The notes beneath the pieces were generated by a model. It was not told the DNA's origin. It searched no databases and saw only the letters and a list, made by a program, of their open reading frames with translations. A DNA stretch of 64,000 nucleotides from Bacteroidota bacterium (lineage in GTDB: Bacteria > Bacteroidota > Rhodothermia > Rhodothermales > Bin80), in assembly GCA_026709065.1 (NCBI GenBank), contig JAPOTS010000040.1:1-64000 (forward strand), given 5' to 3'. Made by a program: the position numbers and the translations under genes. Positions 44,655 through 55,574 of this stretch are shown one piece after another (position 1 is the first letter of the stretch; the number at the start of each line of letters is the position of its first letter).

Positions 44655-47600
44655 ATGACATTAATATCAGAAGATCTAGTAGAAGAAGAAGCTCTTGGAT
44701 GGTTTTATGAGCTTGATTATGGTAAAATTAACGCTACACCTAGTGAGTACATACTACGTCCGTCATCTAAAGATGTGTATTTCAAAACAATTTTGACTGG
44801 AGACCTGAAACGAATCAATCCCACGCTTCCTTCAGAAGCAATTCAAAATGCTCAGTTCAAAATACTTAATCTAAGAGGCCATTCCATTGTCTCTAAAAAT
44901 CGCCAGTTTCATCAGATGGCCATTGAGGGCGTGTCAGTTGAATATCAGGGGGATGATGGCAAACCTCGTTACGATCGTGTTAAGATTTTTGATTTTGATA
45001 ATCTTGATAATAATTCATGGTCTGTCGCCAATCAATTTCTTGTATCGGAGGGTAAGCACAAACGGAGACCCGATATTGTGATATTTGTAAATGGACTTCC
45101 GCTTGCCGTGATTGAGTTAAAATCACCCTCTGATAGAAGCGCCACACTTAAGACTGCATGGAATCAATTACAAACCTATAAAAATCAGATTCCATCTCTT
45201 TTTGTCTATAATCTAGCGTTAGTGATTTCAGATGGAACGCAAGCGACTATCGGTTCGCTTACAGCTGGCATTGAATGGTTCAAATTTTGGCGGACAATTG
45301 ATGGAGAGACCTTCGCTTCAAACACCGATCAAAAATTAGAAGTTCTCATCAAGGGCGTTTTTGAGAAAGGTCGCTTACTTGATTTGATGCAGAATTTTAC
45401 TGTTTTTGAAGACGATGGTATAGAAGTATCAAAAAAATTGGCCGGATACCATCAGTTTCATGCAGTCAGAGCCGCAATCTCTGAAACACTTCGCGCCACT
45501 CAAAAAATACAATCTGACACTCATACTGTCACGGGTCGTCCCGTTAATTATGGTGGTGCGCTCGGTGATAAACGGGTTGGAGTTGTATGGCACACTCAGG
45601 GATCAGGGAAAAGCCTCACAATGGTGTTTTACACCGGAATGATCATCCGACATCCCGACATGGAGAATCCTACAGTGGTGGTTTTGACTGATAGGAATGA
45701 TCTTGATGATCAACTCTTTACAACATTTTCCAGATGCAAAGGGCTTTTACGTCAGACTCCAGTCCAAGCGGAATCTCGCATCGACCTAAGAGAAAAATTA
45801 TCTGTGAAAGCGGGAGGAATCGTATTTACAACGATTCAGAAATTCTTTCCAGATCATCAGGGTCATGATCATGCGCTTCTCTCTGAGCGACATAATATTG
45901 TCGTAATTGCAGATGAGGCCCACCGAAGTCAATATGACTTTATTGATGGATATGCCAGACACATGCGAGATGCGCTACCCAATGCATCATTTATTGGATT
46001 CACTGGAACACCAATTGAACGGGCTGATACGAATACACGCTTGGTATTCGGTGATCATATCAGTATATACGATATTCAGAGATCAGTTGATGACAAAGCA
46101 ACAGTACCTATTTATTACGATTGTCGACTTGCCGAGCTAAGTTTAGATGAAAGCGAACAACCCAAACTTGACCCCAAATTTGAAGAAATTACCGAGAATC
46201 AGGAATCTGGGGAGCGAGAGAAGACAAAATCAAAATGGTCGAAACTTGAGGCAGTTGCTGGTTCCCCCCAACGGACCAAGATGATTGCCGAAGATATTTC
46301 TTCTCACTTTCAACAACGTCTGGAAGTGCTACATGGCAAGGCGATGATTGTCTGTATGAGTAGAGAAATCTGTATTGATTTATATCAAGAATTGGTTCGT
46401 CTTAATCCCCAATGGCATAGCGAAGATGATCATAGTGGGGCGATTAAGGTGGTCATGACAGGGTCAGCATCTGATCCTAATGACTGGCAACCACATATTC
46501 GGAGTAAGTCCAGACGAGAGATGCTTGCAAAACGATTTCGTGATCCTGATGATCCTTTCAATATAGTCTTAGTCCGGGATATGTGGTTGACTGGTTTTGA
46601 TGCCCCAAGTCTTCACACTATGTATATAGATAAGCCAATGCGGGGCCATGGGTTGATGCAGTCGATTGCGAGAGTGAATCGGGTGTTCAAAGACAAGCCT
46701 GGTGGATTGATTGTTGATTACCTTGGACTGGCTAATCACCTTCAATTAGCATTAGCTAGCTACACGGAAAATGGTGGTCAAGGAAAGTCTACTTTAAATA
46801 AGAATGAGGCAGTTGAGGCAATGCTAATTAAATATGAAATTTGCGTTACCATTTTCCATGGATTTGACCGGTCTGTAAATTCTTCAAAAGAATTACTAGA
46901 TATACTACCAGCAGCAATGCAACACATTTTAGCACAGAAAAATGGGAAAGAACGATTCATCAAGGCAGTACGAGGACTCAAGAAAGCTTTCACATTAGCC
47001 GTTCCGCATGAAGAGGCTGACCGTATTAAAGATGATGTTGCTTTTTTTCAGACTGTGGCGACTGCACTGTCAAAACGTGCGCCAGATGAGCTCCACGCTG
47101 ATGAGAAAATAAATCGTGCTATGCGTCAGATCGTCTCGCAAGTTGTCGTATCAGATGGAGTAATTGATATCTTTTCTTCTGCAGGATTGAAGAAGCCCGA
47201 AATATCAATTCTTTCTGAAGATTTTCTCAAGCAGGTGCATGCTCTTCCTCAACCCGACCTCGCAGTAGAAGTCTTACGAAAACTATTGAAAGGAGAGATA
47301 TTAAACCGCAGAAGAAAGAATATTATCCAAGCTAAATTATTTTCGGAAATGTTGCAAGATACGGTCAATCGCTATCAAAACGATGCATTTGACACACTAT
47401 TTATTATTGAGCAATTGATTAATCTTGCAAATGAAATGCGGGACGCTAATGCCCGCGGAGAAGCACTTAATCTTTCTGATGATGAGCTTGCATTTTACGA
47501 TGCACTCGGAGATAACGATAGTGCAATTAAAGTCTTGGGAAATGAAAAGCTCAGCGAAATCGCACGCAAATTGACTCAAACGATTCGCGAAAAAGTCAAA

Positions 47601-47762
47601 ATTGACTGGATATATCGCGAGGATGTTCAAGCCGAAATACGAAGTTTAATTAGACGAGATCTTCGAAAATTTGGTTATCCTCCAGATAAACGAGAAAAAG
47701 CAGTAAAGACAGTCATTAAACAGGCGGAAGTATTATCTGCTGACTGGGCAAATGCGCAATAG
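44655..47762 (+). CDS. hsdR: Type I restriction endonuclease subunit HsdR
   Basis: A 1035-residue motor-nuclease. The N-terminal PD-(D/E)xK nuclease reads [20 protein letters not shown] (D140, E154, K156). The helicase lobe has Walker A TQGSGKS (314-320), DEAH (420-423), and IGFTGTPIE (motif III). The second lobe has [22 protein letters not shown]-terminal helical region (about 800-1035) binds the methylase core. All motifs are intact, so the restriction enzyme should be active provided hsdM and the hsdS fusion work. It closes the island. Confidence 0.96.
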   Translation: MTLISEDLVEEEALGWFYELDYGKINATPSEYILRPSSKDVYFKTILTGDLKRINPTLPSEAIQNAQFKILNLRGHSIVSKNRQFHQMAIEGVSVEYQGDDGKPRYDRVKIFDFDNLDNNSWSVANQFLVSEGKHKRRPDIVIFVNGLPLAVIELKSPSDRSATLKTAWNQLQTYKNQIPSLFVYNLALVISDGTQATIGSLTAGIEWFKFWRTIDGETFASNTDQKLEVLIKGVFEKGRLLDLMQNFTVFEDDGIEVSKKLAGYHQFHAVRAAISETLRATQKIQSDTHTVTGRPVNYGGALGDKRVGVVWHTQGSGKSLTMVFYTGMIIRHPDMENPTVVVLTDRNDLDDQLFTTFSRCKGLLRQTPVQAESRIDLREKLSVKAGGIVFTTIQKFFPDHQGHDHALLSERHNIVVIADEAHRSQYDFIDGYARHMRDALPNASFIGFTGTPIERADTNTRLVFGDHISIYDIQRSVDDKATVPIYYDCRLAELSLDESEQPKLDPKFEEITENQESGEREKTKSKWSKLEAVAGSPQRTKMIAEDISSHFQQRLEVLHGKAMIVCMSREICIDLYQELVRLNPQWHSEDDHSGAIKVVMTGSASDPNDWQPHIRSKSRREMLAKRFRDPDDPFNIVLVRDMWLTGFDAPSLHTMYIDKPMRGHGLMQSIARVNRVFKDKPGGLIVDYLGLANHLQLALASYTENGGQGKSTLNKNEAVEAMLIKYEICVTIFHGFDRSVNSSKELLDILPAAMQHILAQKNGKERFIKAVRGLKKAFTLAVPHEEADRIKDDVAFFQTVATALSKRAPDELHADEKINRAMRQIVSQVVVSDGVIDIFSSAGLKKPEISILSEDFLKQVHALPQPDLAVEVLRKLLKGEILNRRRKNIIQAKLFSEMLQDTVNRYQNDAFDTLFIIEQLINLANEMRDANARGEALNLSDDELAFYDALGDNDSAIKVLGNEKLSEIARKLTQTIREKVKIDWIYREDVQAEIRSLIRRDLRKFGYPPDKREKAVKTVIKQAEVLSADWANAQ

Positions 47763-47904
47763 AATACAATCCAAATTCCAAGAACTGCTCAACCAAATCT
47801 CAATCAATTGAAATTTCGCAGAAATCAAAGGGCTTAACAGGAGTGGAGAGCGTTCAGTGCGATCAACTACATTTGACTGGTCTTAGGATTTAACACGTTT
47901 TACC

Positions 47905-48801
47905 TCACGTATCTACATCTTCAGATAGTTCAGAGAATAATTGTCCAGCCATGCGCTCAATCCATTGACTCACTTCTGAATGTGGCAATAATCCTTTACC
48001 GTTAGATTCATAAGTCAATCCATCAAGAACTTCTGCGTAGGGGCCAAAACCAAATAATCGAAATGGTAGCACAATAACACGGTTCCCATTTTCGGAGTGC
48101 TCAACTACAAAATCACGGATACCCTGCTCGGCTTTTGGACGTTTGTCTTCCCAATCCTCTCTCAAACTATGGACCCCAACGCTACGAAATAGGCCAGTTT
48201 CCCTTAAGGTTTCCGATAGCACATCCAGTTTTTGAAGCCACTGTTCATTGACTTGATCATCTCCTGCTCCATGTGCAATAACTAAAACTGATTCATTGCC
48301 AGAACTGTCACTGAGTGCAAGGGCATTTGTGGCTAAAATATTGCCGACCTCAGGAGCATCCAATAACGCTGTTTGGCTGATCGCTATTTTACCATTGAAT
48401 TCCACCGGAGTCGGGGGCTCAGCATGATGACCAGGCCCATGATGAGATATAAAGAAAGGAGGTTCATCTTCTCTTAATCCGAGTAGATACTCAGTTTGAT
48501 GCAGAAAAGATTGAGCAGACATAAATAATCGTACGACAGCAATACAGTCAATATTCTGTTTCTCCAATTCAGAGATTGATGCCTTTAATGTTTCATGATC
48601 TGCCATTCCGAAAGCGATTGAAGTAGGAAATTTTTTCATGACTGGGGCAACGACATCCTCTATTGCTTCATTCCACTGCTCTGAGCCTCCATGCGCCATG
48701 ATCATCAAGCCACAAGAATTGGATTGCTGTGCATGACTCGTAGATACACAACACAATAAAAGAAAAACAAATAACGAAAGTATCCTTGTAAGTTGAATCA
48801 T
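47905..48801 (-). CDS. Exported CbiX-like (sirohydrochlorin chelatase family) double-domain protein
   Basis: A 298-residue protein with a signal peptide (LTRILSLFVFLLLCCVSTSHA) and two consecutive CbiX-like domains, each beginning with the metal-binding AHG motif (MIMAHGGSEQW near residue 33 and VIAHGAGDDQVNEQW near 177). Cytoplasmic CbiX/SirB enzymes insert cobalt or iron into sirohydrochlorin; an exported form is unlikely to do so and may bind or deliver metal. No cobalamin gene is nearby. It is divergent from the carbohydrate cluster at 49160. Confidence 0.72.
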   Translation of the reverse strand: MIQLTRILSLFVFLLLCCVSTSHAQQSNSCGLMIMAHGGSEQWNEAIEDVVAPVMKKFPTSIAFGMADHETLKASISELEKQNIDCIAVVRLFMSAQSFLHQTEYLLGLREDEPPFFISHHGPGHHAEPPTPVEFNGKIAISQTALLDAPEVGNILATNALALSDSSGNESVLVIAHGAGDDQVNEQWLQKLDVLSETLRETGLFRSVGVHSLREDWEDKRPKAEQGIRDFVVEHSENGNRVIVLPFRLFGFGPYAEVLDGLTYESNGKGLLPHSEVSQWIERMAGQLFSELSEDVDT

Positions 48802-49159
48802 GATTGTAAAAATGAAAAGGTTTTTAGAAATTGAAAAAAGTAAATCATCGAGATTTATTTAGATTTAGTCTAAATATAAACTATTTTCTACAAATTATCA
48901 CCATTTGATTGATAAATATCTCAAAATCAACACAACATGAATAAAACTCATCGTAAAACCCGTTCCAGGGGAGCAGGATTTAATTATTTGTGATATCAAG
49001 GTTTGACGTGTTGGCTCTATCTCATTGAACTGAAAAACGAGTGATCAATGCTATGCTATATCTCAGCGAGGAAGACCAATAGACTGCTATGAAATCATAT
49101 TAATTTTGATATTAACTTTATGCTTATTAAATTCTTACTCAACAAATGATTGATGAATC
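48802..49159. other. Divergent promoter region
   Basis: The AT-rich stretch between the exported CbiX-like gene and the CBM9-like gene holds no reading frame or strong hairpin. It must carry both promoters, but none can be named with confidence. Confidence 0.35.
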
Positions 49160-50005
49160 ATGATGAAGCGCCTAGTATGTATCATAATTTTAGCTCTACA
49201 AGGATATGTAGCGATAGGTCAGGATGCTCCCCGTCCGACAGAAACCGTCAAGCTACTGGTTCCTAAACTTGCTGTTGCTCCAGAGATTGATGGAGATTTA
49301 GCCGAATGGAAGGATTTGGCTTTCACTGATGGGGTATGGGATATCTATCGCTTACGCCACACGTTTTGGTATGATGACGGTCGGCGTAATCGACTGACTG
49401 ATCATGGGAATGAACCCCACCCAGAGGATGATCTTCAAGCGCGATATTATGTGGGATGGGATTCGGAATATCTATACTTTGGAGCAGAGGTGAAAGATAA
49501 TGTTAATGATGTAGAGGCTCCAGGAGATGAACCATTTGCATGGTATCTGCGTGATAGTATTTGTTTCTTTCTTGAAGCTCCTAGAGACGAAGCTCCAGAG
49601 TATTGGGGTCAGGGAGATAATGCATTCTGCTTTGTAGCCGATGCCTCCAAACCCGATTATGCAGCCTGGTGGAGACATGGAACAGCTTCAGAACAACGTA
49701 TAGAAGAACCAATTCCAGAAGAAGCCGTGTCCTACGAGTTTAGATTCAATCCATGGGGAGTTTCTGTAGCCGACTATATTTTAGAGGCTCGGGTTAAGTT
49801 AATGCCTACTTTTGGTAAAAGCGATCCACGGTGGACACCTCCACAGGTTGGAGATGTTTATGGATTTGAAATCGTTCACTGTGATCCAGATGGGGGCCCC
49901 TATGGCGGGCATTTCATGATATACGGCACTGGAGATGATGATGCAACTTGGGGGAGAATGATCCTCACTGGAACCCAAATGCCAATGGAACGCCGTGCTG
50001 AATAA
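49160..50005 (+). CDS. Exported carbohydrate-binding family 9-like protein
   Basis: A 281-residue secreted protein with a signal peptide (LVCIIILALQGYVAIGQ) and a single CBM9-like beta-sandwich: VAPEIDGDLAEWKDL at the start, LQARYYVGWDSEYLYFGAEV in the middle and ILEARVKLMP near the end. Family members bind xylan or other glycans or occur as stand-alone sugar-binding proteins. It leads a three-gene set with DUF1080 and oxidoreductase genes. Confidence 0.8.
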   Translation: MMKRLVCIIILALQGYVAIGQDAPRPTETVKLLVPKLAVAPEIDGDLAEWKDLAFTDGVWDIYRLRHTFWYDDGRRNRLTDHGNEPHPEDDLQARYYVGWDSEYLYFGAEVKDNVNDVEAPGDEPFAWYLRDSICFFLEAPRDEAPEYWGQGDNAFCFVADASKPDYAAWWRHGTASEQRIEEPIPEEAVSYEFRFNPWGVSVADYILEARVKLMPTFGKSDPRWTPPQVGDVYGFEIVHCDPDGGPYGGHFMIYGTGDDDATWGRMILTGTQMPMERRAE

Positions 50006-50051
50006 TATATCGAAAGGTTTTTTATATTAACCCAAATTAATTCAACTCACA

Positions 50052-51050
50052 ATGTTTTACAGATTATTGTTTTGCTACATTCTGACCTTATGCATCTATC
50101 CAGTGAATGCTCAAGAGATTGTAGATTCATTCAAAGGTCGATGGGCGCTCCATCTTCCAGGAGGGGCTGGCTGGCTTGAAGTTTCCGATCATCAAGGAAT
50201 TCTTGATGCGTCCCTACTCTGGTATGGGGGTAGTGTTCTGCCAGTTTCCAGTGTGAATGTCACCAACAATTCACTCATCGTTACGCGGATTCAGCCCGTC
50301 AATCGACAATTGGAAGATGGGACTTCACGTAGATTTACGGTCACAAACACATTAACACTCAAACCGGAAGGGGACCGTTTGAAAGGAATTGCTCATTTGC
50401 CAGATCATTCGGGAATGGGGACGCAAGTTATTGAATTTGAGGCAGAGCGAATTCCAGAATTGTCACCTGCTCCAGACCTCTCAATGATCAGTTATGGGGA
50501 GCCAATTGAGCTATTTAATGGAACTGACCTGACTGGATGGCATCTCATCAACGACCAACAGGTCAATGGTTTTAAGGCCGAGGATGGGCTTCTCGTCAAT
50601 GATCCAGTCCAACATGATGAAGAGGATCATATCAGTTATGGTAACCTTCGCACTGATGCAACATTTGAGGATTTTAGATTAACGCTTGAAGTCAATGTGC
50701 CTGAGGGAAGCAACAGTGGTGTATATCTTCGTGGTATCTATGAAATTCAAGTCGCAGATACCTATGGTAGAGATACCAACCCTCACCACATGGGAGCACT
50801 ATATAGCAGAATTGAGCCATCAGTGAATGCAGAGAAGCCTGCTGGTGAATGGCAGTCAATGGACATTACCCTCCATCAACGCCATCTTACTGTAATTTTA
50901 AACGGAACCACAATCATTGATAACCAACCAGTTTTAGGTATCACAGGTGGAGCAATGACAGCAGATGAGTTCTCAGAAGGACCTATTTACCTACAAGGCG
51001 ATCATGGTCGCATTTTATATAGAAACCTTGTTTTAACCCCAATCCTTTAA
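50052..51050 (+). CDS. Exported DUF1080 (3-keto-disaccharide hydrolase) protein
   Basis: A 332-residue secreted protein. A signal peptide ends in VNAQ; a first domain (about 25-140) of uncertain type precedes a DUF1080 concanavalin-like domain. This contains ELFNGTDLTGWHLI, FRLTLEVNVPEGSNSGVYLR, YEIQVADTYGR and the final YLQGDHGRILYRNLVLTPI. DUF1080 proteins hydrolyse 3-keto-glycosides in related bacteria. The next gene (6 bases on) is a Gfo/Idh/MocA dehydrogenase, which would make the keto-sugar substrate, so the two fit one pathway. Confidence 0.85.
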   Translation: MFYRLLFCYILTLCIYPVNAQEIVDSFKGRWALHLPGGAGWLEVSDHQGILDASLLWYGGSVLPVSSVNVTNNSLIVTRIQPVNRQLEDGTSRRFTVTNTLTLKPEGDRLKGIAHLPDHSGMGTQVIEFEAERIPELSPAPDLSMISYGEPIELFNGTDLTGWHLINDQQVNGFKAEDGLLVNDPVQHDEEDHISYGNLRTDATFEDFRLTLEVNVPEGSNSGVYLRGIYEIQVADTYGRDTNPHHMGALYSRIEPSVNAEKPAGEWQSMDITLHQRHLTVILNGTTIIDNQPVLGITGGAMTADEFSEGPIYLQGDHGRILYRNLVLTPIL

Positions 51051-51055
51051 TCATC

Positions 51056-52384
51056 ATGGCTAAGCATTTTACAGTAACACGTCGCGATTTTTTACGATCC
51101 AGTGCGATTAGCACTGCTGGACTTGCCTTTGGAGCACGTCCTGAATTTGTACCTCCAAGTGACCGTATCACCGTTGGAATGATTGGAGCAGGTGCTCGGG
51201 CACATGGGTTAGTTGAATCCCTGAAAGCATTTCCTGAGGTAGAGATTGTTGCTGCATGCGATGCCTATACGGGGCGATTGGAGCGAATTAAAAGCCGCAC
51301 CGGAGGAAGAGCGGATACTATGGCAGACTATCGCGAAATTATCTCACGTGACGATATTGATGCAGTGGTCATTTCAAGCCCAGATCATTGGCATTATCAG
51401 CACTCGGTTGATTCATTAAATGCGGGTAAACATGCATATATTGAAAAGCCTCTGACCTATTCTATTGAAGAGGGTGAGGGCATTATTCAGGCTCAGAGAA
51501 ACAATAATCTTGCCGTGCAGGTAGGGAGTCCTGGTCCAAACAGTATTCTTGTTCAAAAAGCCCGCCAGATGATTCAGGAGGGAAAGTTGGGGCAAGTAAC
51601 AATGATAAGAGCCAGTACCAATCGTAATACTGCTTCTGGTGCATGGATTTATCCAATTCCTCCTGATGCTTCGCCTGCTACCGTGGATTGGGATTTATTT
51701 CTTGGCTCTGCCCCTAAGCTCCCATATAACCCAGAGCGCTTTTTTAGATGGCGATGCTACAAGGACTATTCTGGTGGGCTCTCAACTGATTTATATGTGC
51801 ATACGTGTACGACAATCAACTACATCATGGCATCTCAAATTCCTGTGAGCGTCTTTGCCATGGGCGATCTTTATCGCTGGATTCATTCGCGGGATGTTCC
51901 AGATACCATTAATGCATCATTAAAATATGCTGATGGGTTCATGGTCAATCTCAGTGGTACATTCAATAATCAAGGAGGTAATTCTGGGGGAATGCGAATC
52001 TTAGGAACCGAAGGCTCGCTGGTATTTGGTGGAGGTCTACGATTTATTCCTGAACGCGTCAATGAAAGCAATGGATGGGTGACGGCCAGTTGGTCTAAGG
52101 AATTGGAGGATGCATATTTTGAAGATCCTGAAATCCGCCATGCTGAAATCCCCTCAAGTAGACCACAAGGGACGGTGGCTGGTGAGGAAGTGTATCATTC
52201 TGAGGGAAGAGATTCTATGTCAGTACACATTCAGGAATGGCTTGAAGCGATTCGGAGTGGAAGTTCAACAAAAGAAGATGCAGAGATTGGGCATCATGCA
52301 GCTGCATGTGCACACATGATCAATGCTTCAATTGAAACGGAAACGATGGTTCATTGGGATGGAAAAACCCTGACTCAAAGGTAG
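51056..52384 (+). CDS. Tat-exported Gfo/Idh/MocA family oxidoreductase
   Basis: A 442-residue NAD(P)-dependent sugar oxidoreductase. The twin-arginine signal is TRRDFLRSSAISTAGLAFGA. The Rossmann motif is GMIGAGARAHGLVESL, the substrate/catalytic region is SPDHWHYQHSVDSLNAGKHA then IEKPLTYS (the Lys of EKP), and the C-terminal domain is the usual beta sheet. Tat export with bound cofactor is the pattern seen in periplasmic members of this family. It probably oxidises a glycoside at C3 for the neighbouring DUF1080 enzyme. Confidence 0.9.
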   Translation: MAKHFTVTRRDFLRSSAISTAGLAFGARPEFVPPSDRITVGMIGAGARAHGLVESLKAFPEVEIVAACDAYTGRLERIKSRTGGRADTMADYREIISRDDIDAVVISSPDHWHYQHSVDSLNAGKHAYIEKPLTYSIEEGEGIIQAQRNNNLAVQVGSPGPNSILVQKARQMIQEGKLGQVTMIRASTNRNTASGAWIYPIPPDASPATVDWDLFLGSAPKLPYNPERFFRWRCYKDYSGGLSTDLYVHTCTTINYIMASQIPVSVFAMGDLYRWIHSRDVPDTINASLKYADGFMVNLSGTFNNQGGNSGGMRILGTEGSLVFGGGLRFIPERVNESNGWVTASWSKELEDAYFEDPEIRHAEIPSSRPQGTVAGEEVYHSEGRDSMSVHIQEWLEAIRSGSSTKEDAEIGHHAAACAHMINASIETETMVHWDGKTLTQR

Positions 52385-52565
52385 GTTTCTCACCGTTGTA
52401 GATCGGTGTCTATCGCAGGTGACGACGAGTTATAATATTGGTTGAGCATTTAAGGCCTATTTGTGAAGCATAGACCAGAAAAGCTGATCGCTGTTTGTAA
52501 CCTATAAGGACAGACAGTTTTTGATTATCGCATCAATTTTCTTGATGAGAACGGGGCAGTCATGA

Positions 52566-55500
52566 TCACTGAAGCCGAACAAAATTTCCATGATGGACTG
52601 ATCTCCCTGTGACTGATGAGACATTGAGTTTATAGATATAAATTCCATTAGATAGTGATGCACTGTTGATTTTCACCGTCTTCCCCCATCCTGCTTCAAT
52701 GTCTTTTGGAATGACGGTCAATACATTTCGTCCATTAATATCATAAATCTGAACATTGACCGTTGCCCGCCATGGTAGATCAAACACTAAATGAGTGTTC
52801 TGCGAAAAAGGATTTGGATAATTACCATGTAGAACAAATATTTCTGGAATACCATAATCCTGATTAGACACAGGTGAGACTACTTCAACTGTGAAAGTGA
52901 GACTATCCACCAATAAATTAGAGTCGGTGGCTGTGTAGTGATATTGAGTTGGACTCGCTGTGACAGCAGGAATTCCTGTGATCGTTCTGGAGTTATCATT
53001 AAATGCCAGTCCTCGGGGAAGTATGCCTTCAAGTGTATAGGTGATTGGGGGTGTTCCACCGAATGCTTCGGGCAAGATAAGAGGAGTGATTTGATTACCT
53101 AAAGTGAATGATTGATCTTCTATTGTGCTACTGAATGCAATTCCAGAGCAATGAGGGCCGCTGACATCGGGGATTTGTTCAAGCCATTTCTGAAACTCAG
53201 GATCTGATGGCGCACAGAGATCTTGACCATCAAATTTCAACGACTTCAAGTTATTGAGTTTCATCATACTTCTAGACAACTTACCAACCAATAAATTATT
53301 TGACAGGTTTAGATCCATAAGTTTTGATAATTGACCGATCTCTGGTGGAATGCTACCAGAGAATTCGTTCCCAGAGAGATTCAATTTCCTTAAATTAGAA
53401 AGCTGCCCCAGTTCCTTTGGTAATGTCCCTGACAGTAAATTATTTTGAAGATACATAAACAATAAATTAGACAAATTCCCCAGTTCAGAGGGGATAGATC
53501 CTGACAATGAATTATTTTCCAAGGAAAGCAGATTCATGTTTTTGAGATTTCCCAATTCTGTAGGTATTCTGCCAGTAAGAGAATTGGTGTTTAGCCCCAT
53601 CACTTGGAGTTGGGAGAGATTTCCTAATTCTTTGGGGAGAAATCCTTTAAGGTTGTTTCTCTCCAGATTCAAATGGGTCAGTGATAATTTTGTATAGCTG
53701 ACTCCTTTCCATTGGTCTAATGACTCAATCGTTGGAATGCTAGTCAAATCCCAGTTTTTATTATTATGCCAGTGATCCCCGTTGGTAGAATTGTATAGCG
53801 CCTCAAGAGCATTGAATGTTGCATTCAAGCGAAGATTGATCCCGAATGTCAAAACTTCTATATCATCAACAAACGCCCCTTCACGAATGCGAGGATAAAA
53901 TTGAACAACTTTACTTAAACCAGCATCAGTCGCGACTTTGAGACGAAACTCTACATCCATAGAATCATTATTGGCCAATGAGCCAATAGATATCATTGCA
54001 GGACTTACAGTAATAAAAGAATAGAAATTTGCTGGGACGAGTTCAAGTGTAAGTTGATGGGCATCAACGAGATCATTGACGATCTGCATGTTGATTGTCA
54101 CCTCGTCGTGTGAATCAATTTGACGGTCGCCGTCACTATCGCTCCAAGACCATTTACGAAGGCGGATACCTGGAAATTTTTGGGGTGTCAGGCTTGCAAA
54201 TGCATTGATAAATCCGCGCCCTAATTGCCCATTGTATCTGGGAAGATTATAGTGATCCATATTTTCACTTGAAAGGCGTAATTGCTGACGAAGTGCATCA
54301 GGGCTTATATCTGGAAAGCGGGTCTTTACTAGTGCGGCAACCCCCGCGGTCAATGGCGCTGAGTAAGATGTTCCGTTGTAGCTGCGGTATTGATTATTGA
54401 AAGTTGTTGAGAGAATATCAACCCCCGGTGCAAATACATCCACGGTCTTTCCATAGGATGAAAAAGATGCTATTTTTTGTGAATCACGTTCTGTTGCTCC
54501 TACGGACAATACTCGGGGGTGCTGGGCTGGATATCGGGGCGTATCATTTGAATTGATTCTATTATTGCCGGCTGATGCGACGACTAGTGAGCCCAAATCA
54601 GTAGCGAGATCAAGAGTTTCCGAGACATATTTGGGAGGGGGTACAGTAATAAACTGAGTTTTTCCCCAACTGGTATTGATAATATCAGCCCCATTCATGG
54701 CTGCATACATGACTCCTTCATAGTGAAAATCATTGTTAGGATCTGGGCAATTTGCCTTGATATGCATTAATTTTACATTCCACGCAGCACCAGTCAGTCC
54801 AATTCCATTATCGCTGACTGCCCCAGCAACACCCGACACTGCAGTTCCATGATCGCTACCATTCATTTGGGAATTGATGGCATTAGGGGCATGGTTCAAT
54901 GCATCTTGATCACAAAAATTAACCCCATATACATCATCAACGAATCCGTTTTGATCATCATCAATATTATTTCTGGGAATCTCATCCTCATTGATCCATT
55001 GATTATCAAGAAGATCCTCGTGATTCAATTCGGTCCCGCTGTCAACAATTGCAATGATGACGGGTGGTTCTTGATCGGATCCCTTAACAACATCCCAAGC
55101 CTCTGGTAGCCTGATGAGTTGGAGATATGACTGTTGATCATAGTATGGATCATCTGGTTCATTGCGATCTTGTTCAAATGTATTGGGCTCATTAATTTGC
55201 TCAGGTTCTGCATAGGCAACCCCATGTTCTTGCATTAAATCATGTGCAACGATTACAGGTAATGTATCTGCTTCATATTGGACATAATAGGTTCTACGTA
55301 GCGAGGATAGATTATTGGAGATTTTTTCGTTAGATTTTACAAAGTCCAAAAATGGATACAGCCGAGTAATGGACTGAACATTGTATTTCAATGCTTTCTG
55401 ATCAAATCCAAATAAGCCTGTCTTGGCTAAACCCTCACTAACGAAAACATCTGGTTCAAATTGAACGATGACTCGGTGGGTAGTTCTAATATGTGGTTCT

Positions 55501-55574
55501 TGGGCTAGTACATGATGTATGCCGAAATAAAAAAATAAACCCGACCAAAGTAAGGAAAGAAATACCGGATGCAT
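52566..55574 (-). CDS. Secreted subtilisin-family (S8) protease with LRR and sorting domain
   Basis: About 1002 residues. The signal peptide is FLSLLWSGLFFYFGIHHVLA. A pro-region is followed by the S8 catalytic domain: Asp in IIAIVDSGTEL (about 178), His in GSDHGTAVSGVAGA (about 242), Asn in VASAGNN, Ser in NGTSYSAPLTAGVAAL (about 403). Then come a beta domain, an LRR array (roughly 630-790; NLERNNLKGFLPKELGNL, SGSIPSELGNLSNL), a cysteine cap (LCAPSDPEF...W), a cadherin/Ig-like domain (about 800-900), and a sorting domain with GNYPNPFSQNTH and NGIYIYKLN. ATG 55574 is preferred over GTG 55616 because it gives a normal signal peptide. Confidence 0.9.
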   Translation of the reverse strand: MHPVFLSLLWSGLFFYFGIHHVLAQEPHIRTTHRVIVQFEPDVFVSEGLAKTGLFGFDQKALKYNVQSITRLYPFLDFVKSNEKISNNLSSLRRTYYVQYEADTLPVIVAHDLMQEHGVAYAEPEQINEPNTFEQDRNEPDDPYYDQQSYLQLIRLPEAWDVVKGSDQEPPVIIAIVDSGTELNHEDLLDNQWINEDEIPRNNIDDDQNGFVDDVYGVNFCDQDALNHAPNAINSQMNGSDHGTAVSGVAGAVSDNGIGLTGAAWNVKLMHIKANCPDPNNDFHYEGVMYAAMNGADIINTSWGKTQFITVPPPKYVSETLDLATDLGSLVVASAGNNRINSNDTPRYPAQHPRVLSVGATERDSQKIASFSSYGKTVDVFAPGVDILSTTFNNQYRSYNGTSYSAPLTAGVAALVKTRFPDISPDALRQQLRLSSENMDHYNLPRYNGQLGRGFINAFASLTPQKFPGIRLRKWSWSDSDGDRQIDSHDEVTINMQIVNDLVDAHQLTLELVPANFYSFITVSPAMISIGSLANNDSMDVEFRLKVATDAGLSKVVQFYPRIREGAFVDDIEVLTFGINLRLNATFNALEALYNSTNGDHWHNNKNWDLTSIPTIESLDQWKGVSYTKLSLTHLNLERNNLKGFLPKELGNLSQLQVMGLNTNSLTGRIPTELGNLKNMNLLSLENNSLSGSIPSELGNLSNLLFMYLQNNLLSGTLPKELGQLSNLRKLNLSGNEFSGSIPPEIGQLSKLMDLNLSNNLLVGKLSRSMMKLNNLKSLKFDGQDLCAPSDPEFQKWLEQIPDVSGPHCSGIAFSSTIEDQSFTLGNQITPLILPEAFGGTPPITYTLEGILPRGLAFNDNSRTITGIPAVTASPTQYHYTATDSNLLVDSLTFTVEVVSPVSNQDYGIPEIFVLHGNYPNPFSQNTHLVFDLPWRATVNVQIYDINGRNVLTVIPKDIEAGWGKTVKINSASLSNGIYIYKLNVSSVTGRSVHHGNFVRLQ

